Part shown: positions 8,356 through 16,891 of the stretch, one piece after another | Layout of the letters: the number at the start of each line of letters is the position of its first letter | How positions within the stretch are numbered: position 1 is the first letter of the stretch | From: Pseudomonas libanensis | GTDB lineage: Bacteria > Pseudomonadota > Gammaproteobacteria > Pseudomonadales > Pseudomonadaceae | NCBI RefSeq assembly: GCF_001439685.1 | Contig: NZ_JYLH01000002.1 | Span: 558,001-622,000 of the forward strand | Length of the DNA stretch: 64,000 bases | Direction of reading: 5' to 3' | The notes under the pieces: generated by a model | The model's database searches: none | The model's input: only the letters and a program-made list of their open reading frames with translations | What the model was told of the DNA's origin: nothing | Made by a program: the position numbers and the translations under genes

Positions 8356-9186
8356 CTACCCGTTAAAGGCCTGCGAGGGCCGACGCAACGTGGGGTCGAA
8401 TGGGTTGACGCGCGGCCCGATTGCCGCGGCTTCGCGTTTGAGCAACTCCACGACCATCGGCAAGCGGCTCGGCCCCAGGCGATCACTGATGGTCGCCACA
8501 CTCAATGCTGCCACCGCATGCCCCTCGCGATTGAGGATCGGCACTGCCAACCCCGCCATGCCTTCCAGCACCCCGGTATTGCGCGCCGCATAACCCAGGC
8601 TGCGGACATTCTCCACTTCCGAACGCAGCAGCACTTCGTCGTACAGGTGGAAGTCCCTGAGCCGTGGCAGGTTGTAGCGAATCACTGTCTCGCGCTCCTC
8701 CTCCGGCAGGAACGCCAGGATCGCCAGGCTGCCCTGCCCCACGCCCAAGGCCACGCGCCCGCCGATATCGCCGGTAAAGGTGCGGATCGGGTACGGGCCT
8801 TCGCTGCGGTCCAGGCAAATCGCATCGAAGCCGCTGCGCGCCAGCAGGAACAACGAATCACCTAACGAAGCGCTCAAGCGCAACAGGCTCGGGCGCACCA
8901 GCTCGCGCAGGTTGCCGGTCTTGCCGGCATTGGCCGCCAAGGCAAAGAACTCCAGGCTCAGGCGATAACGCTTGCTGCGCGCATCCTGCTCGACCATGCC
9001 CTCCTCCACCAGGCTACGCAGCAGGCGGTGGGTGGTAGGTTGGGACAAGCCGACCTGTTGGGCGAGCTGGGTAACACGCTCGCCGCCTTCGGCCACCTCG
9101 CCCAGGGTACGCAGCAATGCGAACAACCGAGATACGCCGCCCGCGCCGACTTCCTTGCTACCATCATTCCGCTCAGTGGAATCCAA
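8356..9186 (-). CDS. IclR-family transcriptional regulator
   Basis: 276-residue regulator: N-terminal winged helix (GVSRLFALLRTLGEVAEGGERVTQLAQQVGLSQPTTHRLLRSLVEEGMV) followed by the IclR effector domain (LRELVRPSLLRLSASLGDSLFLLARSG...IRTFTGDIGGRVALGVGQGSLAILAF). I place the start at a TTG at 9186 because GGGAG lies nine bases upstream. ATG codons at 9243 and 9258 would read through an AT-rich promoter-like stretch and an IclR-type palindrome. It is divergent from the ABC-importer/oxidase operon, which it likely controls in response to the transported substrate or a product. Confidence 0.85.
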   Translation of the reverse strand: MDSTERNDGSKEVGAGGVSRLFALLRTLGEVAEGGERVTQLAQQVGLSQPTTHRLLRSLVEEGMVEQDARSKRYRLSLEFFALAANAGKTGNLRELVRPSLLRLSASLGDSLFLLARSGFDAICLDRSEGPYPIRTFTGDIGGRVALGVGQGSLAILAFLPEEERETVIRYNLPRLRDFHLYDEVLLRSEVENVRSLGYAARNTGVLEGMAGLAVPILNREGHAVAALSVATISDRLGPSRLPMVVELLKREAAAIGPRVNPFDPTLRRPSQAFNG

Positions 9187-9242
9187 ACCGCTTATCTCCC
9201 TATAAAATTCTGTTAAGTGAATAAATATTAAAATATTACTCA

Positions 9243-9257
9243 TGGAGTGAAATTCCA
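9243..9257. promoter_or_regulatory. IclR-type operator palindrome
   Basis: TGGAGTGAAATTCCA at 9243-9257 has TGGA...TCCA arms and closely resembles the TGGAAAT-type 15-bp sites of IclR-family regulators. It lies between the divergent IclR gene and the ABC/oxidase operon, flanked by AT-rich sequence. The consensus is from memory; binding is inferred. Confidence 0.5.
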
Positions 9258-9390
9258 TCTTCCACCCATCCTAGTCTTCGTCCTAATCTGCGTCCACAGG
9301 GGCGAAATGAACAACAAACGGCAGCCGACTCAAGATCGAGCGCCAACGCACCGGCAACACTTCATTCGCATCTGCCCAAAACAAAAAAAG

Positions 9391-9404
9391 CGCGTTTCGA
9401 CGCG
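9391..9404. other. UUCG-loop hairpin in the leader of the ABC operon
   Basis: CGCGT-TTCG-ACGCG forms a compact stem with a UUCG tetraloop, flanked by A-tracts and lying just before the AAAGGTGGA ribosome-binding site. Read on the minus strand the stem is followed by seven T residues, so it could instead end leftward transcription. Function not decided. Confidence 0.35.
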
Positions 9405-9428
9405 ACTGAAAAAAGGTGGAACGCAGAC

Positions 9429-10457
9429 ATGGCATTTCTCCAACTCAACGCCTTGAGCAAACGCTACGGCGCCGTCGACGCAGTGGTCGCCACTGACCTT
9501 GCGGTGGAAAAAGGCGAGTTCGTTTCCCTGCTCGGCCCTTCCGGCTGCGGCAAGACCACTACCCTGCAAATGATCGCCGGCTTCGTCGATGTGAGCGGCG
9601 GGCAGATCCTGCTCGACGGTCGCGACATCACCCACGCCAAGCCTGCCAGCCGTGGCTTGGGCGTGGTGTTCCAGAGCTACGCGCTGTTCCCTCACATGAG
9701 CGTGCGTGACAACGTCGCCTTCGGCCTGAAGATGCGCAAGGTGCCGGCCGTGGAAATTGCCAGCAAGGTCAAGCAAGTACTGGAGCTGGTACGCCTGGCT
9801 GCCCACGCTGAGCGCTACCCCCGGGAGTTGTCCGGTGGCCAGCGCCAGCGCGTGGCCCTGGCCCGTGCGCTGGTGATCGAGCCGCCGGTGCTGCTGCTGG
9901 ATGAGCCGCTGTCCAACCTCGACGCCAACCTGCGTGAAGAAATGCAATTTGAAATCCGCCGCATCCAATGCGCTGTCGGTATCACCACCTTGATGGTCAC
10001 CCATGACCAGGCCGAAGCCCTTTCCATCAGTGACCGTGTGGTGGTGATGCAGGCCGGGCGCGTGACCCAGATCGACGTGCCCTACAAGCTCTATGAACAC
10101 CCGCGCACGCGCTTTATTTCGGACTTCGTCGGCAAGGCCAACCTGCTGGCCGGCGACTACGATGCCCTTGGCACGCCCCAGGTGCGTCACGAGAGTGGCG
10201 ATGGCGAACTGACCCTGAGCCTGCGCCCGGAAAAGATCCAATTGGTGGATGCAGGCGCCGGCCGCGTGCAAGGCAAGGTGCTCGACCGCTATTTTTTCGG
10301 CAGCCAATGGCTGTACCGCATTCACACCTCGCTCGGCGAAATCACCGTGGTGCGCAGCAATGACGGCCGCCCACCGCTGGGCTGTGGCGCGGCGGTGGGC
10401 CTGCAATGGCACGCGGATCTGCTGCGGGTGCTGGCGGCGGATGAGGTGCACCCATGA
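9429..10457 (+). CDS. ABC importer ATPase, spermidine/putrescine (PotA) type
   Basis: 342-residue nucleotide-binding subunit of an importer. It has Walker A GPSGCGKT (36-43), a Q-loop (VFQSYALFPHMSV), signature LSGGQRQR (about 134), Walker B VLLLDEPLSNLD and the H-loop VTHDQAEAL. A TOBE-like C-terminal domain of about 110 residues follows (SLRPEKIQLVDAG...). This is the PotA/opine/iron family layout. The start has AAAGGTGG upstream. It overlaps the next permease gene by four bases (ATGA) and heads a seven-gene operon including its own binding protein and a three-subunit oxidase, suggesting uptake of an oxidisable amine, amino acid or opine. Confidence 0.88.
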   Translation: MAFLQLNALSKRYGAVDAVVATDLAVEKGEFVSLLGPSGCGKTTTLQMIAGFVDVSGGQILLDGRDITHAKPASRGLGVVFQSYALFPHMSVRDNVAFGLKMRKVPAVEIASKVKQVLELVRLAAHAERYPRELSGGQRQRVALARALVIEPPVLLLDEPLSNLDANLREEMQFEIRRIQCAVGITTLMVTHDQAEALSISDRVVVMQAGRVTQIDVPYKLYEHPRTRFISDFVGKANLLAGDYDALGTPQVRHESGDGELTLSLRPEKIQLVDAGAGRVQGKVLDRYFFGSQWLYRIHTSLGEITVVRSNDGRPPLGCGAAVGLQWHADLLRVLAADEVHP

Positions 10458-11299
10458 GTCGCGGTTACCTGCTCTCGCTGCCGGCGTTGGCGCTGTTTGC
10501 CGGGCTGCTGCTCCTGCCCCTGGGCCTGACGTTGGTACTGTCGTTCAACGTGTTCGACTACCAGGTGGGCGTCAAGCCCGATGAGTGGACCCTGGCCCAT
10601 TACCTGGCATTGTTCAGCGATGCCTACTTCTACGAGATTTTTTGGCGCACCTTTTGGATCAGCGCCTTAGTGACCCTGCTATGTGTGGTGATAGGCGTGC
10701 CGCAAGCCTACATCCTCAGTCGCATGGGTACGCCGTGGCGCTCGATCTTCCTGATCCTGATCCTCACGCCGCTACTGATTTCGGTGGTGGTTCGCGCGTT
10801 TGGCTGGAGTTTGCTGCTCGGCGCCGACGGCCTGGTCAACCAGGTGATCCAGGCCCTCGGCGGGCGTCCGCTGAAGCTGCTGTACACGCCCTTCGCGGTG
10901 ATCATCGCGTTGGTGCACGTGATGCTGCCGTTCATGATCATCCCGGTGTGGACCTCGCTGCAAAAGCTCGACCCCTCGGCTGAGCAGGCTGCGCTGTCCC
11001 TTGGTGCGAGCCAGGCCACGGTGATGCGCAAAATCGTGCTGCCCCAGGTAATGCCCGGGGTGTTGTCCGGCACCCTGATCGTGTTCGGCCTGGCCGCCAG
11101 CTCGTTTGCAATCCCCGGCCTGCTGGGTGGACGCCGCCTGAAAATGGTCGCCACGGTGGTGTACGACCAATACCTGTCGGAACTCAATTGGCCCATGGGC
11201 GCGACCATTGCCGTGGTGCTGCTGTTGGTCAATCTGCTGATCATGCTGAGCTGGAACCGCATGGTCGAAGGCCGCTACAAAAAGTCCCTGGGGGTTTAA
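10454..11299 (+). CDS. ABC importer permease, PotB type
   Basis: 281-residue inner-membrane subunit with six hydrophobic segments and the binding-protein-dependent transport motif near the C-terminal third (EQAALSLGASQATVMRKIVLPQVMPGVLSG), the coupling loop that contacts the ATPase. N-terminal segment SLPALALFAGLLLLPLGLTLVLSF is a membrane anchor. Together with the next permease and the PotA-like ATPase it forms the channel of a polyamine/opine-type importer. It overlaps the ATPase gene by four bases and is followed after four bases by the second permease. Confidence 0.87.
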   Translation: MSRGYLLSLPALALFAGLLLLPLGLTLVLSFNVFDYQVGVKPDEWTLAHYLALFSDAYFYEIFWRTFWISALVTLLCVVIGVPQAYILSRMGTPWRSIFLILILTPLLISVVVRAFGWSLLLGADGLVNQVIQALGGRPLKLLYTPFAVIIALVHVMLPFMIIPVWTSLQKLDPSAEQAALSLGASQATVMRKIVLPQVMPGVLSGTLIVFGLAASSFAIPGLLGGRRLKMVATVVYDQYLSELNWPMGATIAVVLLLVNLLIMLSWNRMVEGRYKKSLGV

Positions 11300-11303
11300 G
11301 CGC

Positions 11304-12098
11304 ATGTCTAGAAACGGTCCTTTGGCCCTCGGTTTTCATACGGTGGTGGTAGTGTTCATGATGGCGCCGCTGATGGTGGTGTGCCTGGTGGCGTTCACCC
11401 CGGAGAACACCCTGAGCCTGCCCACTTCGGGCTTCTCCCTGCGTTGGTTTCGCGCGGTGTTCGAGCGCGCCGACTTTATCCAGGCGTTCTATAACAGTTT
11501 GATCCTGGCCTTTACCGCCGCGTCCCTGGCGACCCTGATTGCGGTGCCGGCGGCCCTGGCGATCAGTCGTTATGCGTTCCCCGGGCGCAATTTTTTCAGT
11601 GCGTTATTTCTGTCGCCGATCATCATCCCGCATCTGGTGCTGGGGGTGGCGATGCTGCGCCTGTTTGCGCTGATGGGCGTCAACGGCAGCTTCACCTGGC
11701 TGATGCTGGCACACGTCGTGATCATTACGCCCTATGTGCTGCGCCTGGTACTGGCCGCTGCGATCGGTATCGATCGCAGTGCCGAGCAGGCTGCCGAGTC
11801 CCTCGGCGCCGGGCGCTTCACGCTGTTTCGGCTGGTCACCCTGCCGATGATCCTGCCCGGCGTGGCGGGCGGCTGGTTGCTGGCCTTCATCAACAGCTTC
11901 GATGAAGTGACCCTGTCGATCTTCGTCAGCTCGCCAGCTACTCAAACCCTGCCGGTGCGCATGTACGTGTACGCCACCGAGTCCATCGACCCGATGATGG
12001 CCGCCGTATCGGCACTGGTGATCGCACTCACCGCAGCCACCATGATCGTGCTCGACCGGGTCTACGGCCTGGATCGCGTGCTGGTGGGGAAACACTGA
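11304..12098 (+). CDS. ABC importer permease, PotC type
   Basis: 264-residue second permease subunit, six hydrophobic segments, with the EAA-type coupling loop EQAAESLGAGRFTLFRLVTLPMILPGVAGG. Similar in layout to PotC/PotI. It partners the preceding permease in the membrane pore. The stop overlaps the start of the [2Fe-2S] subunit gene (TGATG), so transporter and oxidase are translationally coupled. This ties uptake directly to oxidation of the same compound. Confidence 0.87.
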   Translation: MSRNGPLALGFHTVVVVFMMAPLMVVCLVAFTPENTLSLPTSGFSLRWFRAVFERADFIQAFYNSLILAFTAASLATLIAVPAALAISRYAFPGRNFFSALFLSPIIIPHLVLGVAMLRLFALMGVNGSFTWLMLAHVVIITPYVLRLVLAAAIGIDRSAEQAAESLGAGRFTLFRLVTLPMILPGVAGGWLLAFINSFDEVTLSIFVSSPATQTLPVRMYVYATESIDPMMAAVSALVIALTAATMIVLDRVYGLDRVLVGKH

Positions 12099-12388
12099 TG
12101 GCCTTGTTCAAGCGCTTGACCGAAACCCAGCGCCCTGCCCTGGCGTTCACCCTGGATGGCCAGCCCGCCACGGGCTTGCTTGGCGATACGCTGCTGACCG
12201 CCGTGCTGACCTGCGCCGAGCATGTGCGCGGCAGTGATTTCAGCGCCGAACGCCGCGCCGGTTTTTGCCTGATGGGCGCCTGCCAGGATTGCTGGGTACG
12301 GCTTGGGGACGGGCGCCGAGTGCGCGCGTGCTCGACCTTGCTCGAAGCCGGCCAGGCGATCAGCCGTGACCCGGGGCGTCAGCCATGA
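12098..12388 (+). CDS. Small [2Fe-2S] subunit of a heterotrimeric amine/opine oxidase (HcnA/OoxC-like)
   Basis: 96-residue ferredoxin-like subunit. Four cysteines, C57, C62, C65 and C78 (CX4CX2CX12C, in GFCLMGACQDCWV...ACST), match the plant-type [2Fe-2S] pattern of the small subunits of hydrogen cyanide synthase (HcnA), opine oxidases and D-hydroxyproline dehydrogenase. It is followed by two FAD subunits with four-base overlaps, giving the usual alpha-beta-gamma trio. It likely passes electrons between flavin subunits or to the respiratory chain. Substrate not determinable from this subunit. Confidence 0.8.
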   Translation: MALFKRLTETQRPALAFTLDGQPATGLLGDTLLTAVLTCAEHVRGSDFSAERRAGFCLMGACQDCWVRLGDGRRVRACSTLLEAGQAISRDPGRQP

Positions 12389-13728
12389 AGCCGGTGGTGA
12401 TTGTCGGCGCAGGCCCGGCGGGCATCCGCGCCGCCCGCACGCTGCTCGACCACGGCATCCGGCCCTGCCTGATCGACGAGAACCTGCGCGCAGGTGGGCA
12501 GATCTATCGGCGCCAACCGGAAAATTTCCAGCGCTCGGCCAAGCAGCTTTACGGTTTTGAAGCGGGCAAGGCGCTGGCTGTGCACCACACCATGGATGAA
12601 CTCGCACGGTTGATCGACTATCGGCCGCACACCCTGGTGTGGAACGCTGAGGACGGCCGTCTCGACCTGCTCGACAATGGTCGCGCCGAGAGCATCGAGT
12701 ACTCCAGGCTCATCGTCGCCACCGGCGCCACCGACCGCATCCTGCCGGTAACGGGCTGGACCTTGCCCGGTGTCTACAGCCTGGGCGCGGCACAGATCGC
12801 CTTGAAATATCAAGGCTGCGCGATTGGCGAGCGCGTGGCGTTTTGTGGTTCAGGGCCATTGCTCTATCTGGTCGCTTACCAATACGCCCAGGCTGGCGCC
12901 AAGGTGGTGGCGGTGCTCGACAGCGCGCCGTTCAGCGCCCAGTGTCGCGCATTGCCGGCACTGCTCAGGCAACCGCTGACCTTGGCCAAAGGCATGTATT
13001 ACCGCGCCTGGCTGAGCGCCCACGGGATCCCCGTGCATCAGGGCGCAACCCTCAGGCAGATCGACGGCGACCAACGGGTTCACGGGATTCGCTGGGGCGA
13101 ACAGACTCTGGAATGCGACGCGGTGGCCTTCGCCCATGCCTTGCGCAGCGAGACGCAATTGGCGGATTTGCTCGGCTGTGAATTTGCCTGGAGCAGCCTC
13201 AACCGTGCCTGGTTGCCCCAACGGGACAGCGCCGGGCGCAGCAGTGTCGAAGCGGTGTACCTGGCCGGTGACGGCGCCGGGATCATGGGCGCAGAGGCGG
13301 CGCAAATGGCGGGCGAATGTGCGGCGTTGGCGCTGCTGGAGGATGCCGGCAGCACGGTCGATCAGCGCCGCCGGGAGGCACTGCAGAAACAGTTGGCGCG
13401 TATTCGAGGCTTTCGCCAGGGCCTGGAAACCGCGTTCCCATTCCCTGAACACTGGGCCGCGCAAGCGCCGGACGAGCTGATGCTGTGCCGCTGCGAAGAG
13501 GTCAGCGTCGGCGCGGTGCGGGCGGTGGTGGATGAAGGCCACTGGGAAGTCAACCGGGTCAAGGCCCATTGCCGCGTCGGTATGGGACGCTGCCAGGGAC
13601 GCATGTGCGGGTTGGCGGTGGCGGAAATTGTTGCTGAGCGCAGTGGGCGTCGCATCGATCAGGTGGGACGCCTGCGTGGCCAGGCGCCGATCAAGCCATT
13701 GCCGTTTGGCGTGGAGGTACAACCGTGA
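12385..13728 (+). CDS. FAD/NAD(P)-binding oxidase subunit with BFD-like [2Fe-2S] domain (HcnB/OoxA-like)
   Basis: 447-residue flavoprotein. N-terminal FAD fold VVIVGAGPAGIRAARTL (about 5-21), second nucleotide-binding fold GERVAFCGSGPLLYLVAYQYA (about 150), and the AGDGAGIMGAEAAQMAG segment near 293-310. The C-terminus has a BFD-like cysteine set: LCRCEEV (CxC) and later AHCRVGMGRCQGRMCG. That arrangement is typical of HcnB, opine oxidase subunit A and hydroxyproline dehydrogenase subunits. Overlaps both neighbours by four bases. It likely serves as the electron-handling subunit alongside the DadA-like subunit. Confidence 0.83.
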   Translation: MKPVVIVGAGPAGIRAARTLLDHGIRPCLIDENLRAGGQIYRRQPENFQRSAKQLYGFEAGKALAVHHTMDELARLIDYRPHTLVWNAEDGRLDLLDNGRAESIEYSRLIVATGATDRILPVTGWTLPGVYSLGAAQIALKYQGCAIGERVAFCGSGPLLYLVAYQYAQAGAKVVAVLDSAPFSAQCRALPALLRQPLTLAKGMYYRAWLSAHGIPVHQGATLRQIDGDQRVHGIRWGEQTLECDAVAFAHALRSETQLADLLGCEFAWSSLNRAWLPQRDSAGRSSVEAVYLAGDGAGIMGAEAAQMAGECAALALLEDAGSTVDQRRREALQKQLARIRGFRQGLETAFPFPEHWAAQAPDELMLCRCEEVSVGAVRAVVDEGHWEVNRVKAHCRVGMGRCQGRMCGLAVAEIVAERSGRRIDQVGRLRGQAPIKPLPFGVEVQP

Positions 13729-14822
13729 TCGACGTCATCGTCTTGGGCGGCGGCATCGTCGGCGCTTCGGCGGCCTTGATGCTGGCGCAGAAAGGTCAGC
13801 GGGTGGCGCTGGTGGAGCGGGACTTTTGCGGCTCGCATTCCAGCGGCGTCAATTACGGCGGCGTGCGCCGTCAGGGTCGGCCTTTGCACCAGCTGCCGTT
13901 GTCCCAGCGTGCCCATCAACTGTGGGCCGACTTGCCGGGGCTGATCGGTATAGACGGCGAATATGTGCGCTGCGGGCATTTGAAGCTGGCCCGCAGCCCT
14001 GCGGACTTCGCCGCGCTGCAAGCGTACGCCACGCAAACCGTTGGTTTTGGCCTGGACTTGCAGTTGCTGGATCAGCGCCAATTGCACGCACACTTCCCTT
14101 GGGTGGGCGACGTGGCCGTGGGCGCCTCGCTGTGCCCCGAAGACGGGCATGCCAACCCGCGCTTGGTCTCCCCGGCCTTCGCCCGCGCCGCGCAACGTCT
14201 CGGTGCCTCGGTGCACGAGCAAGCCGAGGTAACCCGCATCGAACATGACAGCCGTCAGTTCCAGGTGCATTGCGCCAACGGCCTGCACTTGCAAGCGCCC
14301 TGGCTGCTCAACTGCGCCGGCGCCTGGGCTGGCAGTGTCGCCGCGCAATTCGGCGAGCCGGTGCCGATCACTTCGGCGCACCCGGCGATGCTGGTGACCG
14401 AACCGTTGCCGGTAGTGATGACAGTCAGCACCGGCGTCGAGGGCGGCGGCATCTATGCGCGACAGGTCGCCAGGGGCAATTGCATCCTCGGCGGCGGTCG
14501 TGGCTTTGCCGTCGGCCCACGCATGGCCAGGCCGGGCCAGGTGGCGGTGCTGGAGATTTTGCGCAATGCCGGCGAGCTGTATCCGTTTCTCAAGGGCGCC
14601 CAGGCCATTCGCACCTGGAGCGGCACCGAAGGTTACTTGCCCGATCACGAACCGGTGATCGGCCCCAGCAGCACCCAACCGGGGCTGCTCCACGGTTTTG
14701 GCTTCGCCGGCGCCGGGTTCCAGCTGGGCCCCGCGGTCGGTGAAGCCCTGGCAGAAATCGTCTGCACAGGGGCCAGTTGCCACCCCATCGAAGCGTTTTC
14801 CATCCGTCGTTTCCAAGCCTGA
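13725..14822 (+). CDS. FAD-dependent D-amino-acid/opine oxidase catalytic subunit (DadA/HcnC-like)
   Basis: 365-residue flavoprotein of the DAO fold: N-terminal IDVIVLGGGIVGASAALMLAQKG (FAD-binding GxGxxG), GSHSSGVNYGGVRRQGR near 35, and the C-terminal SGTEGYLPDHEPVIGPSS...LLHGFGFAGAGFQLGPAVGE segment. It resembles HcnC, opine oxidase subunit B and glycine oxidase, and is the probable site of C-N bond oxidation. It overlaps the BFD-domain subunit by four bases and lies 13 bases before the binding-protein gene. The amine substrate is unknown; the transporter type suggests an opine, polyamine or amino acid. Confidence 0.83.
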   Translation: MIDVIVLGGGIVGASAALMLAQKGQRVALVERDFCGSHSSGVNYGGVRRQGRPLHQLPLSQRAHQLWADLPGLIGIDGEYVRCGHLKLARSPADFAALQAYATQTVGFGLDLQLLDQRQLHAHFPWVGDVAVGASLCPEDGHANPRLVSPAFARAAQRLGASVHEQAEVTRIEHDSRQFQVHCANGLHLQAPWLLNCAGAWAGSVAAQFGEPVPITSAHPAMLVTEPLPVVMTVSTGVEGGGIYARQVARGNCILGGGRGFAVGPRMARPGQVAVLEILRNAGELYPFLKGAQAIRTWSGTEGYLPDHEPVIGPSSTQPGLLHGFGFAGAGFQLGPAVGEALAEIVCTGASCHPIEAFSIRRFQA

Positions 14823-14835
14823 GAGGAAAAACCCC

Positions 14836-15867
14836 ATGCACTTACGTCTTGCGTTGCCCTGCTTGTCCCTCGCCTTGCTCACCGGCACCGCCCACGCCGC
14901 ACCGACGCTGTACCTGGGCATGAACGGCGGCACCATGGAACGGGTGTACGCCGACAAGGTGCTGCCCGCCTTCGAAAAGGCCAATAACGTCAAGGTGGTG
15001 ATCGTGCCCGGCACCTCGTCGGACATCCTCGCCAAGGTCCAGGCCAACCAGGCCAACCCGCAGATGCATGTGATGTTCCTCGACGACGGCATCATGTATC
15101 GCGCCATCGCCATGGGCCTGTGCGACAAGCTCGCGCCGAGCCCGACCCTGGCGCAGATCCCGGCCAAGGCCAGGATCAAGGAGCAGGCGGTGGCCGTGAC
15201 CCTGGGCGTCACCGGCCTGGGCTACAACGCCAGGCTGTTCAAGGAAAAAGGCTGGGCCGCGCCCACCTCGTGGATGGACCTGGCCGACCCGCGTTTCAAG
15301 GAAAAAGTGGTGTTCCAGTCCCTGGCCTCCTCCACTTTCGGTCTGCACGGATTCTTGATGTTCAACCGCCTCCAGGGTGGCGATGAAACCAACGTGGAGC
15401 CGGGCTTCAAGGCCTGGCCAACCACCGTCGGCCCCAATGTGCTGGAATATATCGCCAGCTCGGCAAAAATCTCCGAGATGGTGCAAACCGATGAAGCCGC
15501 AATCTTCCCCCTGACCCCGACCCAGGTCGCCACGCAAAAGCTGCTCGGTGTGCCCATGGAGTACGCACAACCCAAGGAAGGCGCAGTGGTGCTCAACGTC
15601 GCCGAATGCGTGATCGCCCGCAACGACCAGCCGGAACTGGCGCAGAAGCTCGCCGCGTTCCTGCTGACCGCCGAAGCCCAGGCCCCGGCGCTGGAAGAAG
15701 GCGATCAGATTCCATCGAACCCGACCACGCCCACCACCGACAAGACCCGTGAACGTGTGGAGGCCATGCAGAGTTATTTACAGACGGCGATTTCGATTGA
15801 TTGGGATCAGGTGAATCAGTCACGGCCGCAGTGGAATGCGCGGTGGAGTCGGTCGATTGAGCGGTAG
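14836..15867 (+). CDS. Periplasmic substrate-binding protein of the Pot-type importer
   Basis: 343-residue secreted binding protein (extracellular solute-binding family). The signal peptide is MHLRLALPCLSLALLTGTAHA with an AHA-A cleavage site, followed by PTLYLGMNGGTMERVYADKVLPAFEKANNVKV, typical of PotD/opine-binding proteins. The ATG at 14836 is chosen because GAGAGG lies upstream and the signal peptide begins there. It closes the seven-gene operon and supplies substrate to the permeases encoded upstream. A REP hairpin follows the stop and may protect or end the transcript. Confidence 0.85.
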   Translation: MHLRLALPCLSLALLTGTAHAAPTLYLGMNGGTMERVYADKVLPAFEKANNVKVVIVPGTSSDILAKVQANQANPQMHVMFLDDGIMYRAIAMGLCDKLAPSPTLAQIPAKARIKEQAVAVTLGVTGLGYNARLFKEKGWAAPTSWMDLADPRFKEKVVFQSLASSTFGLHGFLMFNRLQGGDETNVEPGFKAWPTTVGPNVLEYIASSAKISEMVQTDEAAIFPLTPTQVATQKLLGVPMEYAQPKEGAVVLNVAECVIARNDQPELAQKLAAFLLTAEAQAPALEEGDQIPSNPTTPTTDKTRERVEAMQSYLQTAISIDWDQVNQSRPQWNARWSRSIER

Positions 15868-15878
15868 GCTGCTGGACC

Positions 15879-15921
15879 TGTGGGAGGGGCGGCGCGATGA
15901 TTCGACTTGCCCCCTCCCACA
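15879..15921. repeat. REP-like inverted repeat
   Basis: TGTGGGAGGGG (15879-15889) and CCCCTCCCACA (15911-15921) are perfect inverted arms around a 21-base loop, the Pseudomonas REP family. A further half unit (gcgggagcaagctccctcgg) follows near 15972. The rest of the 213-base gap between the binding-protein gene and nadE shows nothing else. Confidence 0.7.
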
Positions 15922-16080
15922 TTTGGATAGCGGTGTCATCAGTTAGATAACTACAGGCTGTCAGGCCGCCAGCGGGAGCAAGCTCCCTCGGCCAGGTCAC
16001 CGATTGCCCGGGCCATCTCTTGACTGACCAGACGCTCCCACAGGTCCAGCGACGTAACAAAGTTGTGAAGGCAACCTTGC

Positions 16081-16890
16081 CTAAAGAGGCACGATGGGCA
16101 GCGCGCGCTTGTGCGCGGTCTTGCTGTAGGCGTTCTCTACAATCGTTCTTACGTGCTCACTCACGGGCTCACCCATCAGGTACGCGTCGATGTCGTCATA
16201 GGTACAGCCGTAGGCAACTTCGTCCAGCTTGCCCGGCGCCAATTCCTCAAGATCGGCGGTCGGGGCTTTTTTGACCAGGTTGTCGGGGGCGCCCAGCGCG
16301 GTGCCAAGCAGGCGTACCTGGGTCTTGGTCAGGCCGGAAAGCGGTGCCAGGTCGCAGGCACCGTCGCCGAATTTGGTGAAGAAGCCCATCAGCGCTTCAG
16401 CACCTTGGTCGGTACCGACCACCAGACCGTTTTGCAGATTGGCGACGGCATATTGCGCAATCATCCGCGCGCGCGCCTTGACGTTGCCTTTGATGAAGTC
16501 CACGCGCTCGGCATCGACCTCGCCGGCAGGCAAGCTGCTCATCAGGCCATCGACACTGGCGGCGATGTTTAGGGTATCGATCTGGTCCGGCCGTATAAAG
16601 TCCAGGGACGCGGTAGCATCGTTCTCGTCAGCCTGGCTCTTGTACGGCAGGCGCATGGCGATAAACCGCGCGGCGTAATCCTGCGAGCGCAGTTGCTCGA
16701 CCGCCAGCTGGCACAGGCGGCCGGCAACCAGTGAGTCAACGCCACCACTGATGCCCAGCACCAGGGCTTTGCAGCCCGAACTGCGCAAGGTGCGCTTGAT
16801 GAAGTCGATGCGCCGTTGGATTTCCTTGGCTTCACCTCCCTTCACCAGCTGCCGATTGATATTCAGTTCCTGTGCGATACGGTCCTGCAT
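16081..16890 (-). CDS. nadE: NH3-dependent NAD+ synthetase
   Basis: 269-residue last enzyme of NAD synthesis: deamido-NAD + ATP + NH3 gives NAD. The ATP pyrophosphatase P-loop is [19 protein letters not shown] (SGGVDS near 45-50); other NadE blocks are [52 protein letters not shown]. The length fits the ammonia-dependent form without a glutaminase domain. The ATG at 16890 has GGAGGT upstream, one base after the pncB stop, so it is translationally coupled. Third gene of the NrtR-controlled pncA-pncB-nadE operon for nicotinamide salvage. Confidence 0.95.
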   Translation of the reverse strand: MQDRIAQELNINRQLVKGGEAKEIQRRIDFIKRTLRSSGCKALVLGISGGVDSLVAGRLCQLAVEQLRSQDYAARFIAMRLPYKSQADENDATASLDFIRPDQIDTLNIAASVDGLMSSLPAGEVDAERVDFIKGNVKARARMIAQYAVANLQNGLVVGTDQGAEALMGFFTKFGDGACDLAPLSGLTKTQVRLLGTALGAPDNLVKKAPTADLEELAPGKLDEVAYGCTYDDIDAYLMGEPVSEHVRTIVENAYSKTAHKRALPIVPL

Positions 16891-16891
16891 G

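Noticed and set aside
9391..9404. UUCG hairpin as a minus-strand terminator
   Set aside because: No minus-strand gene lies upstream (to the right) that would need it, so only a leader hairpin is recorded.
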